This document shows positions 44,074 through 55,069 of a stretch of 64,000 bases of DNA, piece by piece. The DNA is from Amphimedon queenslandica (lineage: Eukaryota > Porifera > Demospongiae > Haplosclerida > Niphatidae), in NCBI RefSeq assembly GCF_000090795.2, contig NW_003546272.1, forward strand, positions 92,953 through 156,952. Reading direction: 5' to 3'. Position numbers and translations under genes: made by a program. Below the pieces are notes generated by a model that made no database searches, was not told the DNA's origin, and worked only from the letters and a program-made list of their open reading frames with translations. The stretch's first letter is position 1; the number at the start of each line of letters is the position of its first letter.

Positions 44074-47000
44074 ATGGAAGTCAACTATCCCATCAATGAA
44101 CTCAAAGATACTGTTGGGCATGAAGTTGTGGCTACTCTCGACCTAAAAGAAACAAAAACTAAAACGTCAGCAACAACTCATATTGTTGATGGACTTATAT
44201 CGAAATCGCTAAATAAAAAAGTAACTCTTTTAGAAGTATGCGGACACAGGAACTATAAAGGCAAGTCAAGACTATCGCTTTTCTTTCTTGCTAATCTTGC
44301 ATTTACGATATCTCTCTGTGGATCGGATGCAGCTCTTAGCTCTGTTGCCCTCTCCAATCAGCTCCTCTGTGCTGGGATTGCATCACTCCAGGAGGTACAG
44401 GTGTTTGAGCTGGCGTCTCAACTGGAGAGAAGAGCTGGCAGTGTTCCCATTAAATTTCATCATCCAATACTTCAGGATTACTTGTCTGGCCTCCATTTGA
44501 TATTAGAGCCAGTAATGTCAGTAATGAAGTTCGTCTTGCGTCAGATCCTCTCGCTAGATAGAGACAAGTGGAGGATATTAGAGTTTTTCTTTGGATTATC
44601 AATGACTGATATATCTCCGGTAGCGAGAGATTGTCGTTTTCACATTCTTGGCTTAATCAGCGAAGCCTTCAATGCTAATCAACCTTATGTTAATAATGAA
44701 TTGGTATTGCTAATGAAGCGATGTATATACGAGACTCAAGATGATAGCTTATGCATCCAGGTCCATTATGAGCTGCTACGCTCACACATATACTGCTATA
44801 GTCTTGCTGAAATAAATGAGAACATTCCATATATTGCTAATTATCTTCTAGCACAAGAAGGTGCAGTCTGGAATATTTATTGCCGCGACCAAAGACACAT
44901 TAAGGACTTCTTGGAGTCTCTAGAAAAATTGCAAAAAATTAAAAAGAAAAAGTCAAAATGTTACGACGTTAAAGAAATCGAGACTCTTGGTTTAAATTTT
45001 GATGATCAAAACACTGTTGTTATATCGCTGAGAAATATGGAATATACCATAACGACTCTCAAAGATCTCCTTGAGTCTTCTGAACTGTCTCGTCGTAATA
45101 TCCGTTCAGTACAATTGGAAGGACCCCGATCGTCAGAACCATCAATGGCTGTTGCTTCCAGTTCTATAACAGTAAAGGCAACAGGACTGGCATCACAGAA
45201 ACCAGCAGAAGTGCTAGCTCTCTCTTTATCGCCGTATGGGTATTTCTCTTACGAACAATACGAGAGGAGGAAGAAAAAGATGGTCCTTATTTATTATAAC
45301 ATGATTAAGGATCTTGTCATACCTCACATGCAAGTGTATTGCACTGTTCTCATCAACGCTCAGTACAGGAAGGATGATCACATATTATTTAAGTTCACTC
45401 GGAACATGCGTTATGATTTCTATGAAGCTGTCACCATTAATCCCATCGTCCCTATGCACTGGATAAAGGTATTCACCCTCACCATTCTTACTTCCACTGC
45501 TAGCTAGCCCATAGAACTTAGTATTATTTTTGGGGATTAATTTGTTGTTTCATTTATTAGACCACAAAATCTTGAAATAACAATAAGTAACCCACTTTAT
45601 GTTTATTTATGTAGGTCAAACAGCCAAATGGCTCCAAAGAACTTGAAGATAGATTCAAGTCTATTTCCATGCAGCGATATCAGTCTCCTACAGCTGCCAG
45701 TTCTTCAGATGACACTGCTGAGCTTGTTATTCTTAATTCTTCACTGTTTGTTAGATTTATGGTCATACCCCCAACTGGGGAAGACCCTGTAATAATTAAT
45801 GTCTTTGCTAATTCTGATGATTACTCTGAGTATGGCTATATTGGTTGTGACTATGACCTTGATGAGAATCAGATGAATCAAGAGACAAGATGGAAGGGAA
45901 TGAAAAAATTTGATAATAACCAAGCTAATGTACTGGTACCAGTGGAACTACCACTACCATCCAATAAAGATGAAACAGATCCGAGCGAAATGACTACTAG
46001 TACTTCAGAAGCAAAATTTACTGCTAAGTAAGCTAGTATAGTAGTATTATTAGAGAATATTGTACTCTTGTTATTAGTAAGTAGTATAGTATTCATAGTT
46101 TTTGTGTATACAGAGCTTATGTGCATACATAAAATGGACAATAATGTTTTGTGTAGGACAATGAATCAATAAATCAGGTGTTAATTCTTATGTCTACTAC
46201 TATGTCTATGGACTAGCTACTTGCTATAGATTTGATTTAATACTTATACATTTTCAATTTGTAGGAAGCTTCCTTCAGGTGGTGGACCAGCTGCCCCTAC
46301 AGTAAAGGACTCCCCTGCAGCACCTAAGCAGCACATACCTGAGCAACAGATCAAGAGACATGCTCTTGAGGGATTTGATATACCAGGATACTGCTTTTAT
46401 GTAAGTCTGGCTTTTCATTTTTGCCCATTTATTTATGTTGCATTGAAATTTTGAGCTAGTTCTGATCAAAAATGGGTTTTTATGAATTTTAAAAGTTGCA
46501 TAAAAATTGGCCAAAAACCATGGGCTATTGTATAGGACATTTCAACAAAAATCGAAAGTTGCTTCAAATGCTTGTCAGCTCATGAAGCATGTGTTTAGCT
46601 CACTTAGCATGCTGGAAACCCTGCTTATGGGTAACACAGTTCTGACCAATTTTTTTTGATGTGAAAATGTGCCATTTTCATTTATTATTATTATTACTAT
46701 TATTTAGGGTGATGGCTTGACGTTTATAGTTGGCAAAACCTACACTATACCAACAAATCTCCCACGTACACGTGTGCTGAGAGAAGGAGGCAATGGCATT
46801 ATACTGGAGGTAGATATTACATGCACTCTTAAATGTTGTAATGTCACATTTTGTTTTATTTGGCCTGTCTAGGTCAACTTTGAAGGGACTACTTATGCAG
46901 TGAAGCAGACTGCCTTCCGCTGGAGGGAAGTATTGATAATGCCTAAACTTCATCATCCTAATGTCCTACAGTGTCTGGCATTATTGATGGGACAGCCTTT

Positions 47001-49037
47001 AGTGTCTTTTCCTAGGAGAAGGAATATATTTCATTTTTATCCAAGAATGACAAGTCAGTACATGTATATACAGTGTGTCGGGGATCCTACATGCTTTGTC
47101 AGCATGTTGAGTCATTGTATGAAACCCTTTGTTGTTATACTGATTGTCAAAACCTTGCAATAATATTCTGTCCTCTTTTCTATTTGCAGATGATCTTGGT
47201 CGTAATGTTGGTTCCTATGAGAGATACTGTCTTAGAAGCTTAAGAGAAAGATACAAGAATGAAATGCTCCTCTTGAATAAGATTGATAATAATTTCAAGT
47301 ACCCAGAATAATAATATTGTTGCAAAGTAAGGAACAATTTATTTCAAAGACATACATGTAGACAGTGTGTGTTATTTTGAACTATTTTTCCTATAACAAC
47401 CCGCTCGTAAGGCCATTCTCAATTTCATTGTTTCCCACTGCTACTCTACTTTAGCCCCACCATAAAATGGGAAACAGCTGTATGAATTTGGAGTGACCTG
47501 AAGTAGCTACAATATTGTATATTTTGTTACCATTATAACTATTGCAGATATTTTCACTATTATTGCAAGCAGACATAGCACATGTATATACACGATACAC
47601 GAATATCTACACGAATTTTCTGGCTCAAGTTGATAGTGGTAGATAGAGGAGAGCAGCCTAAAATATTCGCCTTTATTTTCAGATATTTCATGTATTGTTT
47701 CAATAATCATCTGAAAAGCTTAAAAGACTGTTTCCTAATGCTTATTCTTCTGATTTTAGTGCTAATTAGGCAGGTAGCCATAGTGCATTTTTTTTTCTTT
47801 TCAACAGAACATATTCTTTTTTATGAAGTTTCAGTACCCACATGGCTTTTATCATGAGTAAATAACTGCAATGGAAGATTTCATGCAATGCTTTTTGCAA
47901 TAAGTCACATATTTTTAGTAGATGAAAATACATGAAAATACACATCTACTTACAAAGTAAATACAAGTAAATACTGGTTAAAAAAATTACAATACAAGTA
48001 GATACAGAGTAGATAGAATTTGAGTAGATGTGCTATGTCTGATTGCAAGCATAATTAGCATATTGTATTAAAATTTTTAGGCTTTTGTTTCGCTCTGTCC
48101 TTGAAGCTCTCAATTACCTCCATACATTGCCTAATCCTATTGTCCATCGTGATATCAAACCTTCAAATATTCTATTAAAAACGTTGTGTGCTTGCCCTAA
48201 TATATTGACATGTGTCTGTAGAAACACACCACAAATAGTAAGAACTGGAGCACAAAAATAATTTTTGTTTAATTGCAAGGATAGTTCTCTAAGTGGTGAT
48301 GTTATTTATTTTAACAGGTATTGTCTGATTTTGATGCATCTCTTGAACTTAATACTGATGGCACCCTCCTTCCTGATCCTCCCAGAACTACTTCGAAAGA
48401 TTTCTACGTGACAACAGATCGAACGTATCACATGTCACCAGTTGGTACTATTGGATTCAAGGCCCCTGAAGTGTTCATGTATACTATTTCCAATAGCACT
48501 GATTTGATGGAACAGATGCCAATTAAAGCTGATATATTTAGGTATTGCACTGTATATACAGTATGCTAGCTTGAAATTATGACTTTTAGTTTTGGATTGT
48601 TTTCACTACTGGTGCTACTTAATGAAGAAGGTCCCAAGTATTTAAATCAGGTTAGTTTGCTTTGTATCATATCGTGACATGTGCATGCCTGTTCATTCAA
48701 GGTTGGTACACTGTTGCTCTCAGTCCATCAATCAAGTAACATGTTTAAGCCCTTGGACCAAGCTAAGAGAGCTATGCTACTGAAAAATGGTATAACAGAG
48801 TTTAGAGTTAGTGAGCCTTGTGTTCAAGCTGCTGATATCAATAGGATTCTACCAGTAAGACTAGTTGTGATTAAATTCTACAGAATCTATTTCAAAATTT
48901 TTTTGTAGTTTGGAAGACTTAAGAAGAGTTTGTCTGAAGTTCCTCATTTGATTGATTTTGTTGAAAAGTGTCTTGTACTGGTCCCAGCTAATAGAGTCAT
49001 TGCAAAAGACCTTCTGAATCATCCATACCTTAGATAG
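44074..49037 (+). CDS. NLR-like helical region fused to a divergent protein kinase, 1019 residues
   Basis: Eleven exons (44074-45468, 45615-46027, 46265-46400, 46708-46809, 46873-47053, 47190-47298, 48081-48237, 48318-48541, 48590-48650, 48702-48854, 48909-49037) total 3060 bp in one frame. Residues about 65-210 look like the winged-helix/helical end of NLR proteins (KFHHPILQDYLSGLHLILEP, then KWRILEFFFGLS). No P-loop ATPase precedes it. A long unassigned middle follows. The kinase has a glycine loop (REGGNGIILE), Lys in YAVKQ, the catalytic loop HRDIKPSNILL, DFD in place of DFG (LSDFDASLEL) and GTIGFKAPEV. The Mg-binding Asp and catalytic Asp are kept. The exon ending at 47298 uses a GTACCC donor; a later donor would leave an in-frame TAA. 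A hAT-derived element lies in the next intron. Probably cytosolic; pathway unknown. Confidence 0.75.
46430..46625. repeat. Dispersed repeat copy in an intron of the kinase gene
   Basis: Contains 'ttgagctagttctgatcaaa', 'ccatgggctattgtatagga' and the 'gcttgtcagctcatgaagca' to 'ggaaaccctgct' module in the same order as at 40420-40700. Confidence 0.65.
47570..48041. mobile_element. Non-autonomous hAT element, 472 bp, related to the 14648-16840 copy
   Basis: The left end CAGACATAGCAC and right end GTGCTATGTCTG are perfect 12-bp inverted repeats, flanked by ATTGCAAG on both sides (47562-47569 and 48042-48049). Subterminal text ('gtatatacacgatacacgaa' on the left, 'gtagatacagagtagat' on the right) matches the full hAT element, but no transposase is present. 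It is a deletion derivative or MITE of that family inside a kinase-gene intron. Confidence 0.9.
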
Positions 49038-49159
49038 CACATCATTAGTTCCTTTTATAAGAAATTAAAATTTAATCTAGATCCAAATAAAAAAATTCAT
49101 AAAAATGTAGAAATTAATTAAACTTGAAGTCACGCCCTATTCGTTTCAATAATATAACA

Positions 49160-49995
49160 ATGGAGTATCTTTATGGCCTACCCTATCTTGTTCTTCACCA
49201 GCCCCAGTTGAAGATAAAGAAACCATCCTTCATCAAAGCTCCCTCTTCGACTGTTGTATTCGCTGCTATAATGGTCTCTTATTTCCTCGTGACTGGTGGT
49301 GTTATATATGACGTGATTGTTGAGCCGCCCTCCATTGGTTCGACCACTGATGAATTTGGACACTCAAGACCCGTAGCTTTCATGCAGGTAAAGATTAAAT
49401 TGAGATTATATTTAGATAGAGATTACATTTATCCTTGTGCCTTGTTCACACTATTGTTTGCACCTATTCCTATAACAAGCCCCACCCAGTGACAGCAATT
49501 TGTATAATAATCTTTTTAAAAATTTTACTTACTTTTGTAGTATCGTGTCAATGGGCAGTACATTATGGAAGGATTGGCGTCAAGTTTCCTCTTTAGTCTG
49601 GGAGCGATTGGTTTTATTGTGTTAGAACGAAGTGACTCTAACGGTCTTTCAAGATTCAACAGGATCATGTTGATGTCCTTTGGCCTGTTTTGTGTCATTG
49701 TTTCATTCTTTGCATGCCGTGTCTTCATGACAATGAAACTACCGTAAGTCCAATAATGTTATTAATGAATATATGCCCAATGGTTTCCTATTCTTTATGT
49801 TGCTCAACAAAAATTTCAAATTAATTAGTTTTGGCTTAAATTTTAGCATAAGGGCATCAATTTTATAATAGCCAATATATTTAAAGAAGCACAAACTCAA
49901 AAATAGGCATGTTTTTGTAATAATAATGCAGATAATTTTTGTGACGACATTATCATAATTATTGTTAATTTTTTTGTAGAGGCTACCTAAGGTGA
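49160..49995 (+). CDS. OSTC: OSTC, oligosaccharyltransferase complex subunit
   Basis: Three exons (49160-49387, 49541-49743, 49980-49995) encode 148 residues, the length of human OSTC. Blocks: [80 protein letters not shown] and FMTMKLPGYLR. The central blocks are almost identical to the vertebrate protein. OSTC (DC2) is a small ER membrane protein with three TM helices that links the STT3A oligosaccharyltransferase to the translocon for co-translational N-glycosylation. The tiny last exon (16 bp) is unusual but keeps the conserved GYL ending. Confidence 0.95.
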
Positions 49996-51093
49996 ACAAT
50001 CCCACTCTTCAATAGTAGGACAATAACACTTCGTTCATTTGAATTGTAACATTGTAAAACTATTATTTCCATTAAATATTGTGGAGGTTGTGCGCATGCA
50101 GAGGAACATGTATCTGCATCACTAGGACATCATAGCCTTTGGCCGAAATTGATCAAAATTAGCAAAAAATTAATGAGGGCATGCATGTGTATCAATAAAA
50201 GTTATAAAAATAGAGAATTCTTTTCAAGTCATTTTTGGCGAAATTTGGCCAAAGTCCCTGTACTATAGTACAGGGCGTTTGACCCCATTTTTAAGTAACT
50301 TTAAAATTCTGTAAAAAATTCAATTTTGATCGGAATTGGTTCAACCTTGCTATACAACATCAGGACATGTATGTGTATCAAAAATAATATAAAAATGGTA
50401 AATTCTTTCCAAGTCATTTTTGGCGAAATTTGGCTCAAGTCCCTGTACTATAGTACAGGGTGTCAGACACAATTTTTGAGTAACTTTAAAATTCTGTAAA
50501 AAAATTTAATTTTGATCGGAATTGGCTCAATCTTGCTACACAACATCAGAACATGTATATGTATCAAAAAATAATATAAAAATAGTAAATTCTTTCCAAG
50601 TCATTTTTGGCGAAATTTGGCTCAAGTCCCTGTACTATAGTACAGGGTGTTTGACCCAATTTTTGAGTAACTTTAAAATTCTGTAAATAATCCAATTTTG
50701 ATTGGAATTGGTTCAGCCTTGCTATACAACACCAGAACATGTATATGTATCAAAAAATAATATTAAAATGGTAAATTCTCTCCAAGTCATTTTTGGCAGA
50801 ATTTGACCCAAGTTCCTGTACTTCACAAAAAATTTATATTTAATCAGAATCAGCTCCAAAATTTTTAGACAGCATAAGAACATCTGTATGGATCATAAAA
50901 ATTGAGAATTCTTTTATATAAGGCCACTGTTGATCAGTATTACCAAAGCTATTATGTCTGTCATTGATTCGTGAGGGTTGTTGAAATACTGTTACTATCA
51001 CATGGTTGCGTAGGCATGCTTATGTCACTATTGGCAGTTATGACAACACATCAACTATAACAATGCTTAAAAAATAAAAGACAATCACAAATG
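49996..51093. other. Intergenic region mostly filled by a tandem satellite
   Basis: Between the OSTC stop and the stop of the first SLC46-like gene. About 800 bp is the tandem repeat listed separately; the rest is AT-rich with no gene signal. Confidence 0.6.
50130..50920. repeat. Tandem ~186-bp repeat with a perfect palindromic core
   Basis: About four units. The palindrome CCCTGTACTATAGTACAGGG is intact at 50256-50275, 50441-50460 and 50628-50647, spacings of 185 and 187 bp. A degraded copy ('ttcctgtacttcac') lies near 50813. Other shared blocks are 'tcatttttggcgaaatttgg' before the palindrome and 'gagtaactttaaaattctgt' after it. Confidence 0.95.
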
Positions 51094-52899
51094 TTAATTT
51101 AGTTTTTCATATTTCATTGACTCTGGTAACTCGATTGCATCATCATTTCTTTTCTTGAACAGTAACCTGTTTAGAATCAAAGTTACTAGCTGAATGGAAA
51201 CGAATTAGGGAGACTAAGTTATAATAAAACATTTACACACAGGCCTCAATCAAATTGTGAAAAGGTTATTAGCTATTACACATGATTAGGGATGACCAAC
51301 ATGTACAACTAAGATATTAATATATATTCCTTACAAGATGAGTGGAATGAGTGCAGCCCAAAAACCAGCAGTGATCCAAAAAACTATCCCAGCATTGTAA
51401 TGATGTCCATTCACTTCAGCCTCTGGATGATAAACCTTGTTGAATAGTACAGTTGAACCAACTGATGTGAGCAGTTGTAGGGATGTAGCCAAAGTTTGAA
51501 CAGCTCCTGCATGCATTTAACAAAAGTGTACGTGATTAAAGGTATGGTATATGCAGGCAAATTTGAACTAACCAAAATCCTCAGGTTTAACGAGACCAGC
51601 CAATATAGCTCTCCCTGCTGGAAATGCAACTTGTTGTAAAGTTTGAACTGTTCCAGCTATCAAAGAAGAATTATTTTGCAATAATTATTATGGCATAGCA
51701 GTCTTACCTAGAAATATCTCCCAAGTAGTTCTGAGAGTGGCCATCATAACATTAGTGGTAATAGCAATCACTACAGCAAACAGTATAATGAAAGGATTGG
51801 AATACGCCTCAGGAATAGGTATTGCTATCAGGAGTGGTAGAACAACAATCAAAGCAAGACACTGAGTAATAGAAGTTACAGAACCATAAATACCAATAAA
51901 GTCGTAAGACCACTCTAGTGGTTTGTTGTGTAGGAAGTAGTTCAAGACTTGAGTTATTCCAATAACACATAGAAACTCTATGCAAATGACTATCACGCAA
52001 ACCCATATCCTCCACCATTTGGAGAACCCAGATCTGCTAGGGATGAAGAAGACTTTGAAGCCATCTGCAAGTTTCTTAAAACCTCCCTCCTTCCTTTTTT
52101 CTTTTGGAGGTAGTGACTCTGGAACTAGAAGTGTGTATGAAATTCCAACAAAACCAATGGCAAGCATTAAGTATGCTGGACCTTTGAAATAACACCCATT
52201 ATCATTGATCCAATAATAAGCTAACAGGTAGCTCAATGCTTTGCTGAAACCAAACGCTGATCCTGTTGTTCCCAGTCTTAGTGTTCGCCATTTTTTTGTT
52301 GTTACATCAGCAATAGAAGCATAAGCAACTCCAATTGTAGTTGCTCCTCCTCCAGTGAGCCCATTAAGAGCAGACGCTATCAATAAATATACGTTCATAT
52401 TGAGATCAAACTCAATAACTGCAACCTGTAAAGCACTTGAGAGAAAGAGTCCTGAGAGGCAAAGAACTAAAATTGGTTTTCGGCCAACAATATCAGATAA
52501 GGAACCGTATATAACAGACAATATTGCTGATGAAACCAATGCAATGACCTCAATATATATACCCAAGGTGTTAGCTTTCTGCTGTATTTGTATGATGGAA
52601 TCATTGTTACCAGTAGCACTCACAATGTGGTCTTGATCTAGACAGATAGACTCATTGGGTGCGGTGTAGTTAGGTGTATTTGAGAGAGCCTCGCGAGCTA
52701 GAGTCTGGAATATGTACTGCTGGACTATCTGAGTGGAATATAAGTAGAGCAATTGAGAGAACACCATAAAAATCTCAATTACAAAAATACGTCTTCTCCA
52801 TTTAGCCCAGCGACTCTCCTCTGAAGTATCATCTCCATCTTTATTCTCACATAAAGGATGTACAAGAAGCTTTGAGTTAGGAGAAGTCTCAGACTCCAT
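51094..52899 (-). CDS. SLC46-like MFS transporter, copy 1
   Basis: Four exons (51708-52899, 51573-51656, 51335-51506, 51094-51166) give 1521 bp and 506 residues. It has a hydrophilic N-terminus (MESETSPNSKLL), then TM1, a long glycosylatable loop (NYTAPNESICLDQD) and the MFS signature YGSLSDIVGRKP between TM2 and TM3. Six helices are followed by a cytosolic loop rich in Lys (PESLPPKEKRKEGGFKKLAD) and six more. The layout and the long first loop fit the SLC46 branch (relatives of the proton-coupled folate transporter). The substrate is unknown. It is the first of a tandem cluster on the minus strand, and the short last exon (LFKKRNDDAIELPESMK) is the part that differs most between copies. Confidence 0.82.
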
Positions 52900-53068
52900 A
52901 ACCAGAATTTGCAGTTGTCACCCAACAGGAGTGGCTGAAGGCTGGGTTATTATCTAATAATCTATAATAATAATAATAATTAATGACTCTTAAATCATAG
53001 AATTTGCTTAAATACCATGTCTCATCATGCAGACTAGCTAGAATTATTTTTTTAATAAATAAGAAATT

Positions 53069-54842
53069 TTATGTTTCACTCTCTAAGTTCATCTGTTCAA
53101 ATTTGAATGTATTTGGTGCACTAGACCTGCTGTTACTATCGTTAGACCTAACTTTCTTGAATAGTAACCTAAGATAGAATAAACTTATAATACACCAGTG
53201 CATATATATTCCTTACAAGATGAGTGGAATGAGTGCAGCCCAAAAACCAGCAGTGATCCAAAAAACTATCCCAGCATTGTAATGATGTCCATTCACTTCA
53301 GCCTCTGGATGATAGACCTTGTTGAATAGTACAGTTGAACCAACTGATGTGAGCAGTTGTAGGGATGTAGTTAAAGATTGAACAGCCCCTGCATTCATAT
53401 TTAAAACAAATAAATACTTTTGAGGACTGACCATAATCTTCAGGTTTAATTAGACCAAATATTATAGTTCTCCCAACTGGAAATGCCACCTGTTGTAAAG
53501 TTTGAATTATCCCAGCTATCAATAAAAAAATCAAGCTAAATCGTAATCATGACAGTGCAATATAATGTGTAGAGTTACCTAAAAACATTTCCCAATCATA
53601 TTTGATAGTAGCCATCAAGATGTTAGTGGTAATAGCAATCACTGATGCCAAGAGTATAATGAAAGGATTGGAATATGCCTCAGGGATAGGTATTGCTATC
53701 AGGAGCGGTAGAACAACAATCAAAGCAAGACACTGAGTAATAGATGTCACTAGTCCATAGATACCAATGAGGCCATAGGACCACTCGAGTGGTTTGTTGT
53801 GTAGGAAATAGCTCATGATTTCATCTATTCCAACAGCACAAAGAAACTCTACACAAATAACTATCACACAAACCCATACCCTCCACCACTTTGAAAACCC
53901 TATTCTCCTAGGAATAAAAAAAGTTTTGAATCCATCTGCAAGTTTCTTAAAACCTCCCTCCTTCCTTTCTTCTTTAGATCGTGGCAGTGACTCAGGTATT
54001 AATATTATATAAGTAAGACCAACAAAGCCAATGGCAAGCATTAAGTATGCTGGACCTTTGAAATCACACCCGTTATTATTGATCCAATAATAAGCTAACA
54101 GGTAGCTCAATGCTTTGCTGAAACCAAACGCTGATCCTGTTGTTCCTAGTCTTAGTGTTCGCCATTTTTTTGTTGTAACATCAGCAATGGAAGCATAAGC
54201 GACTCCAATTGTAGTTGCTCCTCCTCCAGTGAGCCCATTAAGAGCAGACGCTATCAATAAATATACGTTCATATTGAGATCTAACTCAATAACTGCAACC
54301 TGTAAAGCACTTGAGAGACAAAGGCCTGAAAAGCAAAGGATTAAAAATGGCTTTCGACCAAATATATCAGACAATGAACCATATATAAGAGACAACACTG
54401 CCGATGAAACCAACCCAATGATTGCAATATACATATTCAAGGTATTAGTTTTCTGTTGTATCTCTATGATAGAATCATTGTTACCAGTAGCACTCACAAT
54501 GTAGTCTTGATCTAGACAGATGGACTCATTGGGTGCAGTGTAGTTAGGTGTATTTGAGAGAGCCTCACAAGCTAGAGTCTGGAATATGTACTGCTGAACT
54601 ATCTGAGTGGAATATAGGTAGAGCAATTGAGAGAACACCATAAAAATCTCAATTACAAAAATGCGCCTTCTCCACTTAAGTGACCGCTTCCATAAGCCCA
54701 CTTGCTTTGGTGTAGCAGGATCATTTTCTAAATAACGATCAGAATAAGTGAAAGGAGATTCTTCTTCCCATTCAAAATCCTCTCCACTAAACTCTTCTTC
54801 TTGATTCATTTCTTTGGGTTGGGTCATGCTAAGAATGTGCAA
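53069..54842 (-). CDS. SLC46-like MFS transporter, copy 2
   Basis: Four exons (53579-54842, 53432-53515, 53217-53388, 53069-53168) give 1620 bp and 539 residues with the same phases as copy 1. The N-terminus is different and acidic (MTQPKEMNQEEEFSGEDFEW, with an alternative Met four codons earlier than MTQ). From RRRIFVIEIFMVFSQLLYLY onward it is nearly identical to copy 1, and the fourth exon encodes a distinct tail (KVRSNDSNSRSSAPNTF). Middle blocks such as GLTGGGATTIGVAYASIADV are unchanged between copies, which suggests recent duplication or gene conversion with diverging termini. Substrate unknown. Confidence 0.82.
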
Positions 54843-55069
54843 GTGTCAGTTATTATTGTAGTCCCACAACTGCTGATAAAAGGTGGTGGTGATGACACAT
54901 CTATAAACATTAGTTTGTTGCTTTGTAATGTTTGGCACTGCTAATCAAGGTCCTGACTTTCTCCTTTCTCTTTTGTCAATGAACATTAATCTATAAATAA
55001 AGCAAAACATAATCTATTTCACACACGCAATGTTCATGCAGGATTAAAAGCATAAAATAACACTAGATC

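Noticed and set aside
44074-45507. A complete NLR receptor
   Set aside because: No P-loop, Walker B or leucine-rich repeats were found in or upstream of the frame; only the helical part resembles NLRs.
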